Source of the DNA: Tahibacter aquaticus
GTDB taxonomy: Bacteria; Pseudomonadota; Gammaproteobacteria; Xanthomonadales; Rhodanobacteraceae
Length of the DNA: 64,000 bases
Direction: 5' to 3'
Assembly (NCBI RefSeq): GCF_004363655.1
Contig: NZ_SNZH01000002.1
Location: forward strand, 372,001-436,000
Within the stretch, counting starts at the first letter, position 1, and the number at the start of each line of letters is the position of its first letter. The translations under genes were made by a program, and so were the position numbers. A model generated the notes under the pieces. That model had not been told where the DNA came from. It saw only the letters and a list, made by a program, of their open reading frames with translations, and ran no database searches. Below, piece after piece: positions 1 to 9,218 of this stretch.

Positions 1-1971
1 CGCCGTGGCCGGTGACAGCAGCATCGGCCCCAGGGTGATGGCCAGATCCTTGATCGCCTTGGTCGAATCCTGTGCTACGCCGATATACGTGGCCGAGCCG
101 CCCGCGACCAGGAAGCCGGCCACGGTACAGACCGCGAACAGTACTTCCTTGTCCGCCATCAGCTTCACCACCGGCTGGGAATTGGTGATGGCGATGCCGG
201 CAAACAGGATGATCATCGGCAAGGCCATTTCCGCGACCACGGTGACGGCGACGCCGACCGGGCATACGGCGCTGTCGTAGCTGCCGCCGCGGCCAAGGCC
301 GCCGAAGTACAGTTGTATCGATTGTGCATCCGGTGGCACCGGAATCACGATGCGGGTCGGGTCGGCCGGCAGCGGCACGCCGAACACGGTGCGCACCGGC
401 GGTACCAGTTCGAGGAACTTGGTATTCGGGTCTTGCTGGAAGATCGGGCGCAGGCCGCTGGGAATCTTGTCCGACCAGTCCTTCGGTGCCAGCACCTGGC
501 CCTTGGCATCGCGGTATTGCACGCAGGCCGACAGGTGGCGCAGCCACTCGTTGGTGCAATGCATGACCAGGTTGCCGTTGGCGCTGTCGTCGACGATGGA
601 AAACGCGCGCAAGGTCTTGCCGCCTTCGCCTTTCTCGCCGATGCCGAAGGCGCCGCTGGGCGAGGCGCCAAGCTCCTTGTTGGCCTTGATGGCGAAGGTC
701 AGCGCCGTGCGCAGGTCGTTGAGACGGAAGCTGCCGCTGGCGCTGGCCTTGGTGCCGGCGACCAGGCCGGCGAATTCGGCTTTCAGCGTGACTGGCTTGC
801 CGGCTTCCACCGTGCCTTCGGGCTTGAGGTGCGCTCGTAGCAGGCCTTCCGGATAGGCCGGTGTGGACAGGGTCACGTGGACGCGTCCGGCCAGCAGATC
901 CTGCACCACGGCCGGGCTGAGTGCGGCATCCTTGTCGTTGTTCAGCCAGATATCGCTGGTGTTGTATTCCTTGTTTGCCGGTGCCGGGGCGTAGCTGAGG
1001 TTGGGGTCCATCACCAGGCCGCTGCCTGGCGTGCGGTTGGCCAGCGCCCATTTGTACGGGCCGGCGGCGCTTACCGCTTCGGCCGCGAGCAGGCCTTCCT
1101 GCGCCGGGGCGCTGCCGTCGCTGGCGCGCGCCGCATAGGTCGCCGTGGTCACGCCGTATTGCACGTTCCATTGCTGGCCGCGCAGACGCTCGTCGTCCTT
1201 GGCCAGGCGGATGGCCAGGCCGAGCGGTCCGGGCAGCGCCGCGGCAACGCGCGTGTGCAGGATGCGCGTGTACACCAGGTTGCCCTGCGCATCGCGCAGC
1301 GGCTGGCCGTCGGGACCGACTGCCACCTCGGTCTTCATCCAGCGCTCGCCCAGGCTGCCGATGATTTCGGTCAGCGCGCCGCTGCGGCTCAGGGCGACGG
1401 CGACGCACTGGTTCTTGATGTAGGCCGGTATGTCGAAATCGCCCTTGGTGCCGAGGTTGATCAGCTCCGGATGGGCCAGCAGCAGGGCCTGGGCCGATTC
1501 GAAACTGCCGTGCAGGTTGCTGATGCCTTCGGGCATCCAGTCGCTGTCGCCCTCGGCGGCAAGCTGCGCCGCATACGGCAGCAGCTTCGGATGCACATCC
1601 CAGAGTTTCTGCGCGCTCGCGCGCGACAGCCGTGCCGCCGACTGCACGCCGCTATGCGGCACATGGAAGGCCAGCTGCAGGGTCTGCTCGGCCGGGCGGC
1701 CGTCAATCTCGATGGGCCGTGCCAGTTCGAGCATGGACACCGCGTCGCTGGGCAGGCCGGCTTCCAGATAGTGGGTCAGGTCGCTGTCGGGTATATGGCG
1801 CAGGAAACGCTGCTCCGCGCGCGCCTCGCGCCGCGTATGCGCATCGTGCGGGCGCACGGCGAACGAACGCAGGCCTACATGCAAGACCAGCTCGCTGTCG
1901 GCGGCCACCTGCGGCTGGATGAAATTCAGCAGGTGTTTTTCAGTGGGACGTGATTCCTGCGCGGCGTTCAT
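1..1971 (-). CDS. Large protein of unknown function, membrane-anchored near the visible C-terminal side (partial)
   Basis: An uninterrupted minus-strand frame of 657 codons begins at ATG 1971 and runs off the left edge, so the C-terminus is missing. The start is supported by a GGGGA ribosome-binding site about 6 bases upstream. There is no signal peptide. About 550 residues are soluble, mixed alpha/beta and rich in Ala and Leu. Two hydrophobic stretches then lie close to the window edge (around MALPMIILFAGIAI and VLFAVCTVAGFLVAGG), which look like transmembrane segments. I do not recognise the family and see no catalytic motif. It is transcribed away from the pilin operon across a 529-base spacer. 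That this is coding is likely from the length and codon use; the function is unknown. Confidence 0.75.
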   Translation of the reverse strand, partial: MNAAQESRPTEKHLLNFIQPQVAADSELVLHVGLRSFAVRPHDAHTRREARAEQRFLRHIPDSDLTHYLEAGLPSDAVSMLELARPIEIDGRPAEQTLQLAFHVPHSGVQSAARLSRASAQKLWDVHPKLLPYAAQLAAEGDSDWMPEGISNLHGSFESAQALLLAHPELINLGTKGDFDIPAYIKNQCVAVALSRSGALTEIIGSLGERWMKTEVAVGPDGQPLRDAQGNLVYTRILHTRVAAALPGPLGLAIRLAKDDERLRGQQWNVQYGVTTATYAARASDGSAPAQEGLLAAEAVSAAGPYKWALANRTPGSGLVMDPNLSYAPAPANKEYNTSDIWLNNDKDAALSPAVVQDLLAGRVHVTLSTPAYPEGLLRAHLKPEGTVEAGKPVTLKAEFAGLVAGTKASASGSFRLNDLRTALTFAIKANKELGASPSGAFGIGEKGEGGKTLRAFSIVDDSANGNLVMHCTNEWLRHLSACVQYRDAKGQVLAPKDWSDKIPSGLRPIFQQDPNTKFLELVPPVRTVFGVPLPADPTRIVIPVPPDAQSIQLYFGGLGRGGSYDSAVCPVGVAVTVVAEMALPMIILFAGIAITNSQPVVKLMADKEVLFAVCTVAGFLVAGGSATYIGVAQDSTKAIKDLAITLGPMLLSPATA

Positions 1972-2500
1972 GTGCTTTCCCCGGTAGTGACTCTGTCGAG
2001 ACGGGGGACGGCCGCGCTCCCAGCGCCTTCGCAGCCACTGCAGCACGTCGCCGCCGCGCCGCCAGCGGCGGCGCGCAGATCCCCCTTTGTTCGTTGCGGG
2101 TGGGCCGGCCGGCCGCGCGCTTGCGCGGCCAGGCCGGGCCGTTCCCTGGCGCGGTACCGGCGTGCTGTCGCGCGGCTCACGTCGGTAACGCAGACCAGGT
2201 GCCGACGCATCGGCTTTCCAAAGTGCGGCGTTGTAGACGTTGCTACGGCGTACGTGTCGGTACTGCGATACGCGTGCCTAGCGGAACAGGCGTGCGCGGA
2301 CTATCAGGCGCCTGCGATTCCCCGCCATTCCGGACTGGGTTGGTGTGCGAAAGACCAGCGGCGCTTGTTGCTCGGCCGCTGTCTGGTCGGGCTGTGGCTG
2401 CTGTGGCAGCATCGCCGCCATGCAAGGGGAAGCGTTGCCGGCTGGCCGGCGCAATCCATACCGCCGGACAAGCCTGGATTCCCGCAGGGGGCGACAGGTC
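1972..2500. other. Intergenic region between divergent genes
   Basis: This 529-base, GC-rich stretch separates the minus-strand unknown protein from the plus-strand pilin operon, so it should carry both promoters. Open frames cross it on both strands, but none has a plausible start, composition or family resemblance. I see no convincing promoter box, repeat or RNA gene. Confidence 0.4.
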
Positions 2501-2956
2501 ATGCCCTGGATCATCGTGCTGCTGCTTTCCAGCTTTGCCGTGCAGGCCATGATGATCTGCGTCGAACGCGTGTATTTCCTGGGAGCCTGGCATGCGCCCG
2601 GGCGCACCGCGCAGATCGAGATAGGTCTGCACCGTGCCCTGCATGGCCGCGGCCCTGAGGAAAGCGACCTGCAGGCGCTGCGGCAAAAAGCGTTGTTGTC
2701 AGATGGCAGCTCCCAGGCGATGCAGGCCGAATTGTCAGAACTTCAGGTGCGCAACGGTTCGTTTGACCTGCACCTCGAAACAACGCGTACCCGCGGAAAC
2801 CTGACCTGGCGACTGGTCGAGGCCGACGGCGATGCGACATTGTTCTGGATATGTGGCTATGCGCGGCCGCCGGCCGGCGTCGCCGCGTCCACACTGACCA
2901 ATCTCACCGATGTGCCGCCGCTATGGCTGCCGTCGGTCTGCCGGGATACGCCATGA
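2501..2956 (+). CDS. Pilin-like protein with disulfide C-terminal region
   Basis: A 151-residue protein starting at ATG 2501, preceded by AGGGGG. The frame is open further upstream, but that part is Arg/Cys-rich and unlike a protein, while the chosen start gives a clean hydrophobic N-terminus (MPWIIVLLLSSFAVQAMM). The middle is hydrophilic. The C-terminus (WICGYARPPAG ... LPSVCR) matches the end of the genuine type IV prepilin two genes downstream ([11 protein letters not shown] ... LPSVCR), including the cysteine pair. The N-terminus lacks the Gly-Phe-Thr-x-x-Glu prepilin peptidase site, so it is probably an anchored, divergent pilin-like subunit rather than a normal prepilin. Its stop overlaps the start of the next gene (ATGA). 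Confidence 0.65.
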   Translation: MPWIIVLLLSSFAVQAMMICVERVYFLGAWHAPGRTAQIEIGLHRALHGRGPEESDLQALRQKALLSDGSSQAMQAELSELQVRNGSFDLHLETTRTRGNLTWRLVEADGDATLFWICGYARPPAGVAASTLTNLTDVPPLWLPSVCRDTP

Positions 2957-3870
2957 GTTTGCGAGCCGAGTTTCTTGAGCGCCAATTATTTTTCCTGCAG
3001 CGCAGCGGCCTGGGCCGGGCGGAAGCGCAGGCGCGTCTGCAGCAGGTGCTGCCGGAAAGCGCAACGGCCGTCGCCGCAGCCGCCAGGCCAGAGCCCTTTG
3101 CCGAGTTCCTGCAGGCGTTTCGCGACGAGCTCGGCCCGCATTTCGACGCCGTCGAGCTGGCGGCGCGCGAGTTCCGCAGCGAGTCGGTCAGCGCTTTCCA
3201 GCCGATCTGGCGTTCGCTGCGCGGAACCGCGGTCTATGCCGCGGTGATTACCGCGGTAGCTGCGCTGCTGATTGGCTTCTCTGCTAATTTTGCTCAATTT
3301 AGTTCTGTATACGAATCTTTCGACGCCGATCTGCCGGTGCTTACCGTTGTCATGACGGCGCCGCCCTACCGCAACATTCTGCTGTGGACCATGGCAGGCG
3401 GCGTGCTGTCCCTGTTCTGGGTGTTGCGCCGCCTGCGCAAGGGCGCCGAACTGAGCGGACGCGAAGTCGGTTCGCTGTTCGTGCGGCTGGCCAGCGATCT
3501 CGGCCTGCGGGATTTCTGGCTGGTGCTGGTGCTTGCCCTGGTGCGCGGAGCCACCCGTTCCGGCATGTCTGCCGACGCGGCGCTGCCGGCGGCGCAACGC
3601 ATCGTGGCCCGCTGGACCGGCTTTGCACGTATCGTCGCTGCGCCCGTGGCTGCCCAGCGCGCAGCGCTGCTGGCTGCCCAGCAGCTGGGCACGCTCGATG
3701 CCGAGCTGGCTTATCTCATCGAAGATCGCTGGCGAACGATGCCGCAGCGGGCCGTGGCGCGGGCGGAGCTGTTTTCCCTGCTGGTCAATATCCTGGTGGG
3801 CGTCGCGATCGGCATGCTCGTCATCGCGTTCTACCTGCCCATACTCAAACTTGGCGCCGTCGTCGGATGA
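2953..3870 (+). CDS. GspF/PilC-like inner-membrane protein
   Basis: 305 residues with the topology of the platform protein of type II secretion and type IV pilus systems. There is a soluble helical N-terminal segment, a hydrophobic stretch near residues 97-116, a second near 145-163, a cytoplasmic helical domain, and a strongly hydrophobic C-terminal segment ([23 protein letters not shown]) typical of the T2SSF family. It is shorter than the usual ~400 residues and appears to hold little more than one F domain. Start and stop both overlap the neighbours by ATGA, so the three genes are translationally coupled. No PilB/GspE ATPase or prepilin peptidase is nearby. The family call rests on topology and context. 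Confidence 0.6.
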   Translation: MSLRAEFLERQLFFLQRSGLGRAEAQARLQQVLPESATAVAAAARPEPFAEFLQAFRDELGPHFDAVELAAREFRSESVSAFQPIWRSLRGTAVYAAVITAVAALLIGFSANFAQFSSVYESFDADLPVLTVVMTAPPYRNILLWTMAGGVLSLFWVLRRLRKGAELSGREVGSLFVRLASDLGLRDFWLVLVLALVRGATRSGMSADAALPAAQRIVARWTGFARIVAAPVAAQRAALLAAQQLGTLDAELAYLIEDRWRTMPQRAVARAELFSLLVNILVGVAIGMLVIAFYLPILKLGAVVG

Positions 3871-4367
3871 ACCGCATGAAGACCGTTACTCGCCCGCAGC
3901 CGGGTTTCACGCTGATCGAACTCATGATCGTCGTGGCCATCATCGGCATCCTCGCCTCCATCGCCTTGCCGTCGTACCAGGCCTACATCCTGCGCGCGCA
4001 GGTCACCGAGGCCATAACCCTGACCTCGGAGCTGAAAGCGCGCATCCTCGAACACTACCGGGATCGCGGCCGCTTTCCGGCCAGCAATGCGGAAGGCGGC
4101 ATGCCCAGGCCCGAACAGCTGCTCGGCAATTATGTGGACCGCATCGAGGTGGAAGGCGGTGCCCTGCATGCGCGCCTGGGTAACCGCATCAACAGCCGCT
4201 TCGTCGGCAAGGTCGTGACTTTGCGGCCCATCGTCGTGACGGGCAGCCCGTTGAGTCCGGTCTCGTGGATTTGCGGCCATGCGCCGGTGCCCAAAGGCAT
4301 GGAAGCCGTAGGCGAGGACAAGACCACCGTGGACGAAAGCCTCTTGCCGTCGGTCTGCCGCCAATGA
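3867..4367 (+). CDS. Type IV prepilin-like protein
   Basis: 166 residues. A short basic leader ends in Pro-Gly and is followed by the classic class III signal [18 protein letters not shown], with Glu5 of the mature protein. PilD-type peptidase should therefore cleave after the glycine and methylate the new N-terminal Phe. The globular part ends with two cysteines (WICGHA ... PSVCRQ) that should close a C-terminal disulfide loop. The start ATG 3867 overlaps the stop of the GspF-like gene. Sequence and length resemble PilA/PilE-type pilins. The last gene of the mini-operon, it is followed by 336 bases before glnA. Confidence 0.85.
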   Translation: MNRMKTVTRPQPGFTLIELMIVVAIIGILASIALPSYQAYILRAQVTEAITLTSELKARILEHYRDRGRFPASNAEGGMPRPEQLLGNYVDRIEVEGGALHARLGNRINSRFVGKVVTLRPIVVTGSPLSPVSWICGHAPVPKGMEAVGEDKTTVDESLLPSVCRQ

Positions 4368-4534
4368 AACGCCAGGCGCCGGATGCCCTGGGCAGCAAAC
4401 GGGCGCGCTGATTCCACAGCCGTCCATCGGCAGCACCGGGATTGGACGGCTGTCGGCTTGCCGGATCCGCGAGTCTTGCCCCCGGTTGCCGGAAAAGCAC
4501 AGCGGGTCTGCACGCAGCGCCGGCGGCGGAAATG

Positions 4535-4584
4535 TTGCCCCATTCTGGTGCTTTCGAGCGTAAATTTGCTCGATCATGGGGCAA
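4535..4584. promoter_or_regulatory. Nested inverted repeats upstream of glnA
   Basis: Arms TTGCCCCAT (4535-4543) and ATGGGGCAA (4576-4584) form a perfect 9-base inverted repeat. An inner TCGAGC/GCTCGA pair lies within it. It sits about 65 bases upstream of the sigma-54 promoter, where enhancer-binding proteins such as NtrC normally bind, but it does not match the NtrC consensus well. It could instead be a transcription stop for the pilin operon. The rest of the 4368-4703 spacer shows no gene. Confidence 0.45.
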
Positions 4585-4646
4585 TTTGATGCGCTCAAAA
4601 TGAATCGAATATTCGCAAGATATTGAAATCGAATGATTTGCTGCAG

Positions 4647-4661
4647 TGGCACAACCCTTGC
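4647..4661 (+). promoter_or_regulatory. Sigma-54 (-24/-12) promoter of glnA
   Basis: TGGCAC, five bases, then TTGC: the GG (4648-4649) and GC (4660-4661) doublets are exactly 12 bases apart, as RpoN promoters require. The predicted transcript start is near 4673, about 30 bases before the glnA ATG at 4704. This fits nitrogen-regulated glnA transcription in proteobacteria. Confidence 0.85.
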
Positions 4662-4703
4662 CATGCATTCCGTGTACTCCACCCCACAGAGGCTCTACCC
4701 GCA

Positions 4704-6113
4704 ATGTCCGCCGACAAGGTTCTCCAGCTCATCAAGGACGAAGGCATCGAATTCGTCGATCTGCGTTTTGCCGACATGCGCGGCACCCAGCATCACGTCA
4801 CCTTCCCGGCCCATGCGATCGACGCAGGCACGTTCGAAGACGGCAAGATGTTCGACGGTTCCTCGATCGCCGGCTGGAAAGGCATCAACGAGTCCGACAT
4901 GGTGCTGCTGCCGGACGCCGATTCGGCCGTGGTCGATCCGTTCTTCGCCCACAAGACCCTGGCTATCAACTGCGACGTGCTGGAACCGAGCACCATGCAG
5001 GCCTATTCGCGCTGCCCGCGCTCCATCGCCAAGCGCGGCGAAGCCTTCCTCAAGTCCACCGGCCTGGCCGACACGGCCTTCTTCGGCCCCGAGCCCGAGT
5101 TCTTCATCTTCGACTCGGTGCGCTGGCAGAACGACATGGGCAAGGTTTTCTACGAGATCGAATCGCAGGAAGCCGCCTGGAGTTCCAAGTACCGCTACGA
5201 AGAAGGCAACTCGGGCCTGCGCCCCGGCGTGAAGGGCGGCTATTTCCCGCTGCCGCCGGTGGATTCGTTCCAGGATCTGCGTGGCGAGATGTGCCTCGCG
5301 CTGGAAGCCCTCGGCCAGGTGGTCGAAGTGCATCACCATGAAGTGGCGAATGCCGGCCAGTGCGAAATCGGCACGCGCTTCAACACCCTGGTGAAGAAGG
5401 CCGACGAGCTGGCCCTGCTCAAGTACGTGATCCGCAATGTCGCGCACAAGAACGGCAAGACCGTCACCTTCATGCCCAAGCCCATCGTCGGCGACAACGG
5501 CTCGGGCATGCACGTGCACCAGTCGCTGGCCAAAGGCGGCCAGAACCTGTTCTCGGGCGATCTGTACGGCGGCCTGTCGCAGACGGCGCTGTACTACATC
5601 GGCGGCATCTTCAAGCATGCCCGCGCGATCAATGCCTTCACCAACTCCACCACCAACAGCTACAAGCGCCTGGTGCCGGGTTTCGAGGCACCGGTGATGC
5701 TGGCCTATTCGGCCCGCAACCGCTCGGCCAGCTGCCGCATCCCGTTCGTCACCAATCCCAAGGGCCGCCGCATCGAGATCCGTTTCCCCGATCCGATGAA
5801 CTCCGGTTACCTGGCTTTCACCGCGCTGATGATGGCTGGCCTCGACGGCATCCTGAACAAGATCGACCCGGGCGCACCGATGGACAAGGATCTGTACGAC
5901 CTGCCGCCGGAAGAAGAGAAGAACATCCCCACCGTCTGCCACAGCCTGGACCAGGCACTGGAAGCGCTGGACAAGGACCGCGACTTCCTCAAGGCCGGCG
6001 GCGTGTTCTCCGACGACTTCATCGATGCCTACATCGAGCTGAAGATGCAGGAAGTGACCAAGTTCCGTGCATCGACGCATCCGCTGGAATACCAGATGTA
6101 TTACGCGATCTGA
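4704..6113 (+). CDS. glnA: Type I glutamine synthetase
   Basis: 469 residues, the normal length of bacterial GSI-beta. It makes glutamine from glutamate, ammonia and ATP as a cytoplasmic dodecamer. Visible signatures are DGSSIAGW near the N-terminus, the ATP-binding region VHQSL, the active-site segment NRSASCRIP, and the adenylylation loop [11 protein letters not shown] with the target tyrosine near residue 398. Adenylylation control by GlnE is therefore expected. The frame is open 27 codons upstream, but ATG 4704 is chosen because it lies downstream of the sigma-54 promoter and gives the family N-terminus ([21 protein letters not shown]). The porin, PII and AmtB genes follow on the same strand. 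Confidence 0.97.
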   Translation: MSADKVLQLIKDEGIEFVDLRFADMRGTQHHVTFPAHAIDAGTFEDGKMFDGSSIAGWKGINESDMVLLPDADSAVVDPFFAHKTLAINCDVLEPSTMQAYSRCPRSIAKRGEAFLKSTGLADTAFFGPEPEFFIFDSVRWQNDMGKVFYEIESQEAAWSSKYRYEEGNSGLRPGVKGGYFPLPPVDSFQDLRGEMCLALEALGQVVEVHHHEVANAGQCEIGTRFNTLVKKADELALLKYVIRNVAHKNGKTVTFMPKPIVGDNGSGMHVHQSLAKGGQNLFSGDLYGGLSQTALYYIGGIFKHARAINAFTNSTTNSYKRLVPGFEAPVMLAYSARNRSASCRIPFVTNPKGRRIEIRFPDPMNSGYLAFTALMMAGLDGILNKIDPGAPMDKDLYDLPPEEEKNIPTVCHSLDQALEALDKDRDFLKAGGVFSDDFIDAYIELKMQEVTKFRASTHPLEYQMYYAI

Positions 6114-6127
6114 CGTAGTGCTTTAAG

Positions 6128-6155
6128 CCCTTTCCTGCCTGCCGGCAGGAAAGGG
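6128..6155 (+). terminator. Stem-loop after glnA
   Basis: A perfect 12-base stem (CCCTTTCCTGCC / GGCAGGAAAGGG) with a four-base loop starts 15 bases after the glnA stop. There is no clear U-tract, so it could terminate weakly or protect the 3' end. Confidence 0.6.
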
Positions 6156-6172
6156 CGCAGAGGCTTGAAGCC

Positions 6173-6196
6173 CTCCCCCAGGCTCGCTTGGGGGAG
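6173..6196 (+). terminator. Second stem-loop in the glnA-porin spacer
   Basis: CTCCCCCA and TGGGGGAG pair around an 8-base loop; a second hairpin in tandem with the one at 6128. The rest of the 462-base spacer (to 6575) holds no supported gene. It should contain the promoter of the porin-glnK-amtB unit, though I see no second sigma-54 box. Confidence 0.45.
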
Positions 6197-6575
6197 AAAG
6201 TACAGCCGCTTCGGGCTCTATTGCCGGACCAGATCGGCGAACAAGCCGGTCGAAACTGAAAAATCGATAATCGAAAAGGCAGGGCCGCGGGAGTCGCGCC
6301 TGCAGCAAAGGAAACAACGATAGAAAACCACAACTAGAAACATGAAGGCCGCGTTCGCAACGCGGCCGTTCGGGAAGGGCGGTGCAGCGGCTACGCGAAG
6401 CCGGAGTGCCGGCCGCAGGATGCGGCGATCGAGGTCTGTCCACGCCAGCAGCAGCGGGGACGGAACCAAGGGGCGGTAACAGCTCCGTGACACCCGGAGT
6501 GGACCGGCAGGGACTGCCACCGCAGCGTGCCCATGGCGCGGGCGGCTACCCAACTCATCGAACGGGATCACCTTC

Positions 6576-7322
6576 ATGCCTCGCCTACCAGCCACGTTCA
6601 GCGTGGGCGCTATTCTTGCGTCCGCAGCACTTGCCGCCGGCAATGTCCAGGCAGCGACCAGCGGCACGCTGGCCCTGACCAGCGACTATCTGTTCCGCGG
6701 CCTGTCCCAGACCAACCAGAAACCCGCCCTGCAAGGCGGCGTCGAATACGCCCACGACAGCGGCTTCTATGCCGGCGTCTGGGGCAGCAACATCAGCTGG
6801 CTGTCGGATCTTTCCAGCGCGTCCACGCCGGTTTCCAGCAGCGTGGAACTCGACGGCTATGCCGGCTGGCGCGGTGCCGCCGGCGACACGGTCAAGCTCG
6901 ACGCCGGTGTCTATACCTACTACTACCCCGGCGACTATCCGCAGGGTTTCGTGCGGCCGTATACGACGGAAGTGTATTTCGGCATCAGCGCCGGACCGGC
7001 TTCGCTGAAGTACTACCACGCCGTCAGCAACCTGTTCGGCTTCGCCGAGTCGGACGGCTCGGGCTATCTCGATCTCAGCGTCAACTACGAATTCAGCCCG
7101 GGCTGGGTGTTCAACGGACACGCCGGCCGGCAGCGCGTGAAAGGCACTTCCATCGCCTCGTATACCGACTGGAAATTGGGACTTACGCGCAATTTCGACG
7201 GCGGCTGGTCGCTCGCTGCGGCCTATCTGGATACGAATGCCGAACGCGCCGCCTATACCAATGCCTTCGGCAATTTCCTCGGCCGGTCCACCGGCACCCT
7301 GACCCTCACCAAAGCCTTCTAG
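6576..7322 (+). CDS. TorF-family putative outer-membrane porin
   Basis: 248 residues with a Sec signal peptide (cleavage after NVQA) followed by a beta-rich barrel-like sequence. It opens with LTSDYLFRGLSQTNQKPALQGGVEY, the hallmark start of the TorF/gcw_chp family (TIGR02001), and ends in aromatic Phe as outer-membrane barrels do. In xanthomonads a member of this family commonly sits just upstream of glnK-amtB, as here, with only 15 bases to glnK. A role in outer-membrane passage of ammonium or small nitrogen compounds is an inference from that position. Confidence 0.85.
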   Translation: MPRLPATFSVGAILASAALAAGNVQAATSGTLALTSDYLFRGLSQTNQKPALQGGVEYAHDSGFYAGVWGSNISWLSDLSSASTPVSSSVELDGYAGWRGAAGDTVKLDAGVYTYYYPGDYPQGFVRPYTTEVYFGISAGPASLKYYHAVSNLFGFAESDGSGYLDLSVNYEFSPGWVFNGHAGRQRVKGTSIASYTDWKLGLTRNFDGGWSLAAAYLDTNAERAAYTNAFGNFLGRSTGTLTLTKAF

Positions 7323-7676
<354 letters not shown>

Positions 7677-7685
7677 GGGGGAACC

Positions 7686-9098
7686 ATGACTGCTACGAAT
7701 GAACTGCATCTGCGCCTAGGGCTGTGCTCTGCGGCGGCCCTGCTCTGCGGCCTGTTTGCGCCGGAACTGCTGGCCCAGGCCGCGCCCGTGCCGAACAAGG
7801 GCGATACGGCGTGGCTGCTGGTCTGCGCCGCCATCGTCATCTTCATGACCCTGCCCGGACTGGGCTTGTTCTACGGTGGCCTGGTGCGCTCCAAGAACAT
7901 GCTGTCGGTGCTGATGCAATGCGTGCTGGTATTTGCGCTGGTTGCCATATTGTGGACGTTGTACGGCTACAGCCTGGCCTTCACGCCGGGCAATGCGTTC
8001 TTCGGCGGCTGGGACCGGCTGCTGATGAAAGGGCTGACGGCCGAGGCGAATGCGGCGACGTTTTCCAAGGGCGTGGTAGTGCCGGAACTGGGCTATTTCG
8101 CGTTCCAGTGCGCGTTTGCCTGCATTACCTGCGCACTGATCGTCGGCGCGTTCGCCGAACGCATGCGCTTCTCCGCGGTGCTGCTGTTCACCACGATCTG
8201 GTTCACCTTCAGCTATGTGCCTATGGCGCACATGGTCTGGTTCTGGCCCGGCCCGGATGCGTTCACCGACCAGGCCGCAGCGGATGCGGCGACGGCCGCT
8301 TCGGGCTTCCTGTTCAAGCGTGGCGCACTGGATTTCGCCGGCGGCACGGTGGTGCATATCAATGCCGCCGTGGCCGGCCTGGTTGGTGCCTGGATGGTGG
8401 GCAAGCGCCTGGGCCACGGCCACGAGGCGATGCGGCCGCACAATCTGCCGCTGACCATGACCGGCGCGTCCATTCTCTGGGTGGGCTGGTTCGGCTTCAA
8501 CGCGGGCTCGGCGCTGGAGGCCAACGGCACGGCGGCGCTGGCCTTTGCCAACACGCTGATCGCGCCCTGCGCGGCGATCCTGGCCTGGACCCTGGGCGAA
8601 TGGATCGGCAAGGGCAAGCCGTCGATGCTGGGTGCAGCATCGGGTGCCGTCGCCGGCCTGGTCGGCATTACGCCGGCGGCAGGCTTCGTCGGCCTGGGCG
8701 GGGCGATTGCGATCGGCTTTATTGCCGGCCTGGCCTGCCTGTGGGGCGTGACCGGTCTCAAGCGCCTGCTCAAGGCCGACGATGCGCTGGACGTATTCGG
8801 CGTGCACGGCGTCGGCGGCATCGTCGGCGCCCTGCTCACCGGGGTGTTCGCCGCGCCGTCGCTGGGCGGCAGCGGCATCTACGACTATGTGGCGAACAAG
8901 GTCGCCGACGGCTATTCCATCGGCGGCCAGCTGCTGGTGCAGGGCACCAGCGTGCTGGTGACGCTGGTCTGGTCGGGCGTGGTCGCGTTCATTGCCTTCA
9001 AGCTGGCCGACCTCGCCCTGGGCCTGCGCGTGCCGGCGGACGAAGAGCGCGAAGGCCTGGACATCACCTCGCACGACGAGTCGGCTTACGACCGCTGA
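7686..9098 (+). CDS. amtB: Ammonium transporter
   Basis: 470 residues: a cleavable signal peptide (to about residue 31) followed by eleven hydrophobic segments of the Amt/Rh family. Typical landmarks are GLGLFYGGLVRSKN, the twin-histidine pore residues in GGTVVHINAA and FGVHGVGG, and the cytoplasmic tail where GlnK docks. It conducts ammonia across the inner membrane as a trimer. It is co-transcribed with glnK. The inverted REP pair directly after the stop may end the transcript. Confidence 0.95.
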   Translation: MTATNELHLRLGLCSAAALLCGLFAPELLAQAAPVPNKGDTAWLLVCAAIVIFMTLPGLGLFYGGLVRSKNMLSVLMQCVLVFALVAILWTLYGYSLAFTPGNAFFGGWDRLLMKGLTAEANAATFSKGVVVPELGYFAFQCAFACITCALIVGAFAERMRFSAVLLFTTIWFTFSYVPMAHMVWFWPGPDAFTDQAAADAATAASGFLFKRGALDFAGGTVVHINAAVAGLVGAWMVGKRLGHGHEAMRPHNLPLTMTGASILWVGWFGFNAGSALEANGTAALAFANTLIAPCAAILAWTLGEWIGKGKPSMLGAASGAVAGLVGITPAAGFVGLGGAIAIGFIAGLACLWGVTGLKRLLKADDALDVFGVHGVGGIVGALLTGVFAAPSLGGSGIYDYVANKVADGYSIGGQLLVQGTSVLVTLVWSGVVAFIAFKLADLALGLRVPADEEREGLDITSHDESAYDR

Positions 9099-9101
9099 TT
9101 C

Positions 9102-9174
9102 GGCGCAACTCGCGTTGCTCATCGCGCCCTACGAAGGCTTCCCGTAGGGTGCGATGAGCGCAGCGAATTGCACC
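9102..9174. repeat. Inverted pair of GTAG-headed REP elements
   Basis: Two 32-base copies face each other: 9102-9133 (reverse, ending GCGCCCTACG) and 9143-9174 (forward, starting CGTAGGGTGCGATGAG). They differ at about five positions and could fold into one long hairpin. Related copies occur near 25380, 33499 and 44401. The GTAG head and internal hairpin match REP elements mobilised by RAYT transposases. It sits between convergent genes and may also stop transcription from both sides. Confidence 0.8.
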
Positions 9175-9218
9175 GCTGGCGACGGCAGCATCGTTTTGGT
9201 GAAGACAAGCCTATCGCC

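Noticed and set aside
4623-4703. Upstream ATG as the glnA start
   Set aside because: It lies upstream of and across the sigma-54 promoter and would add 27 residues not found in the family.
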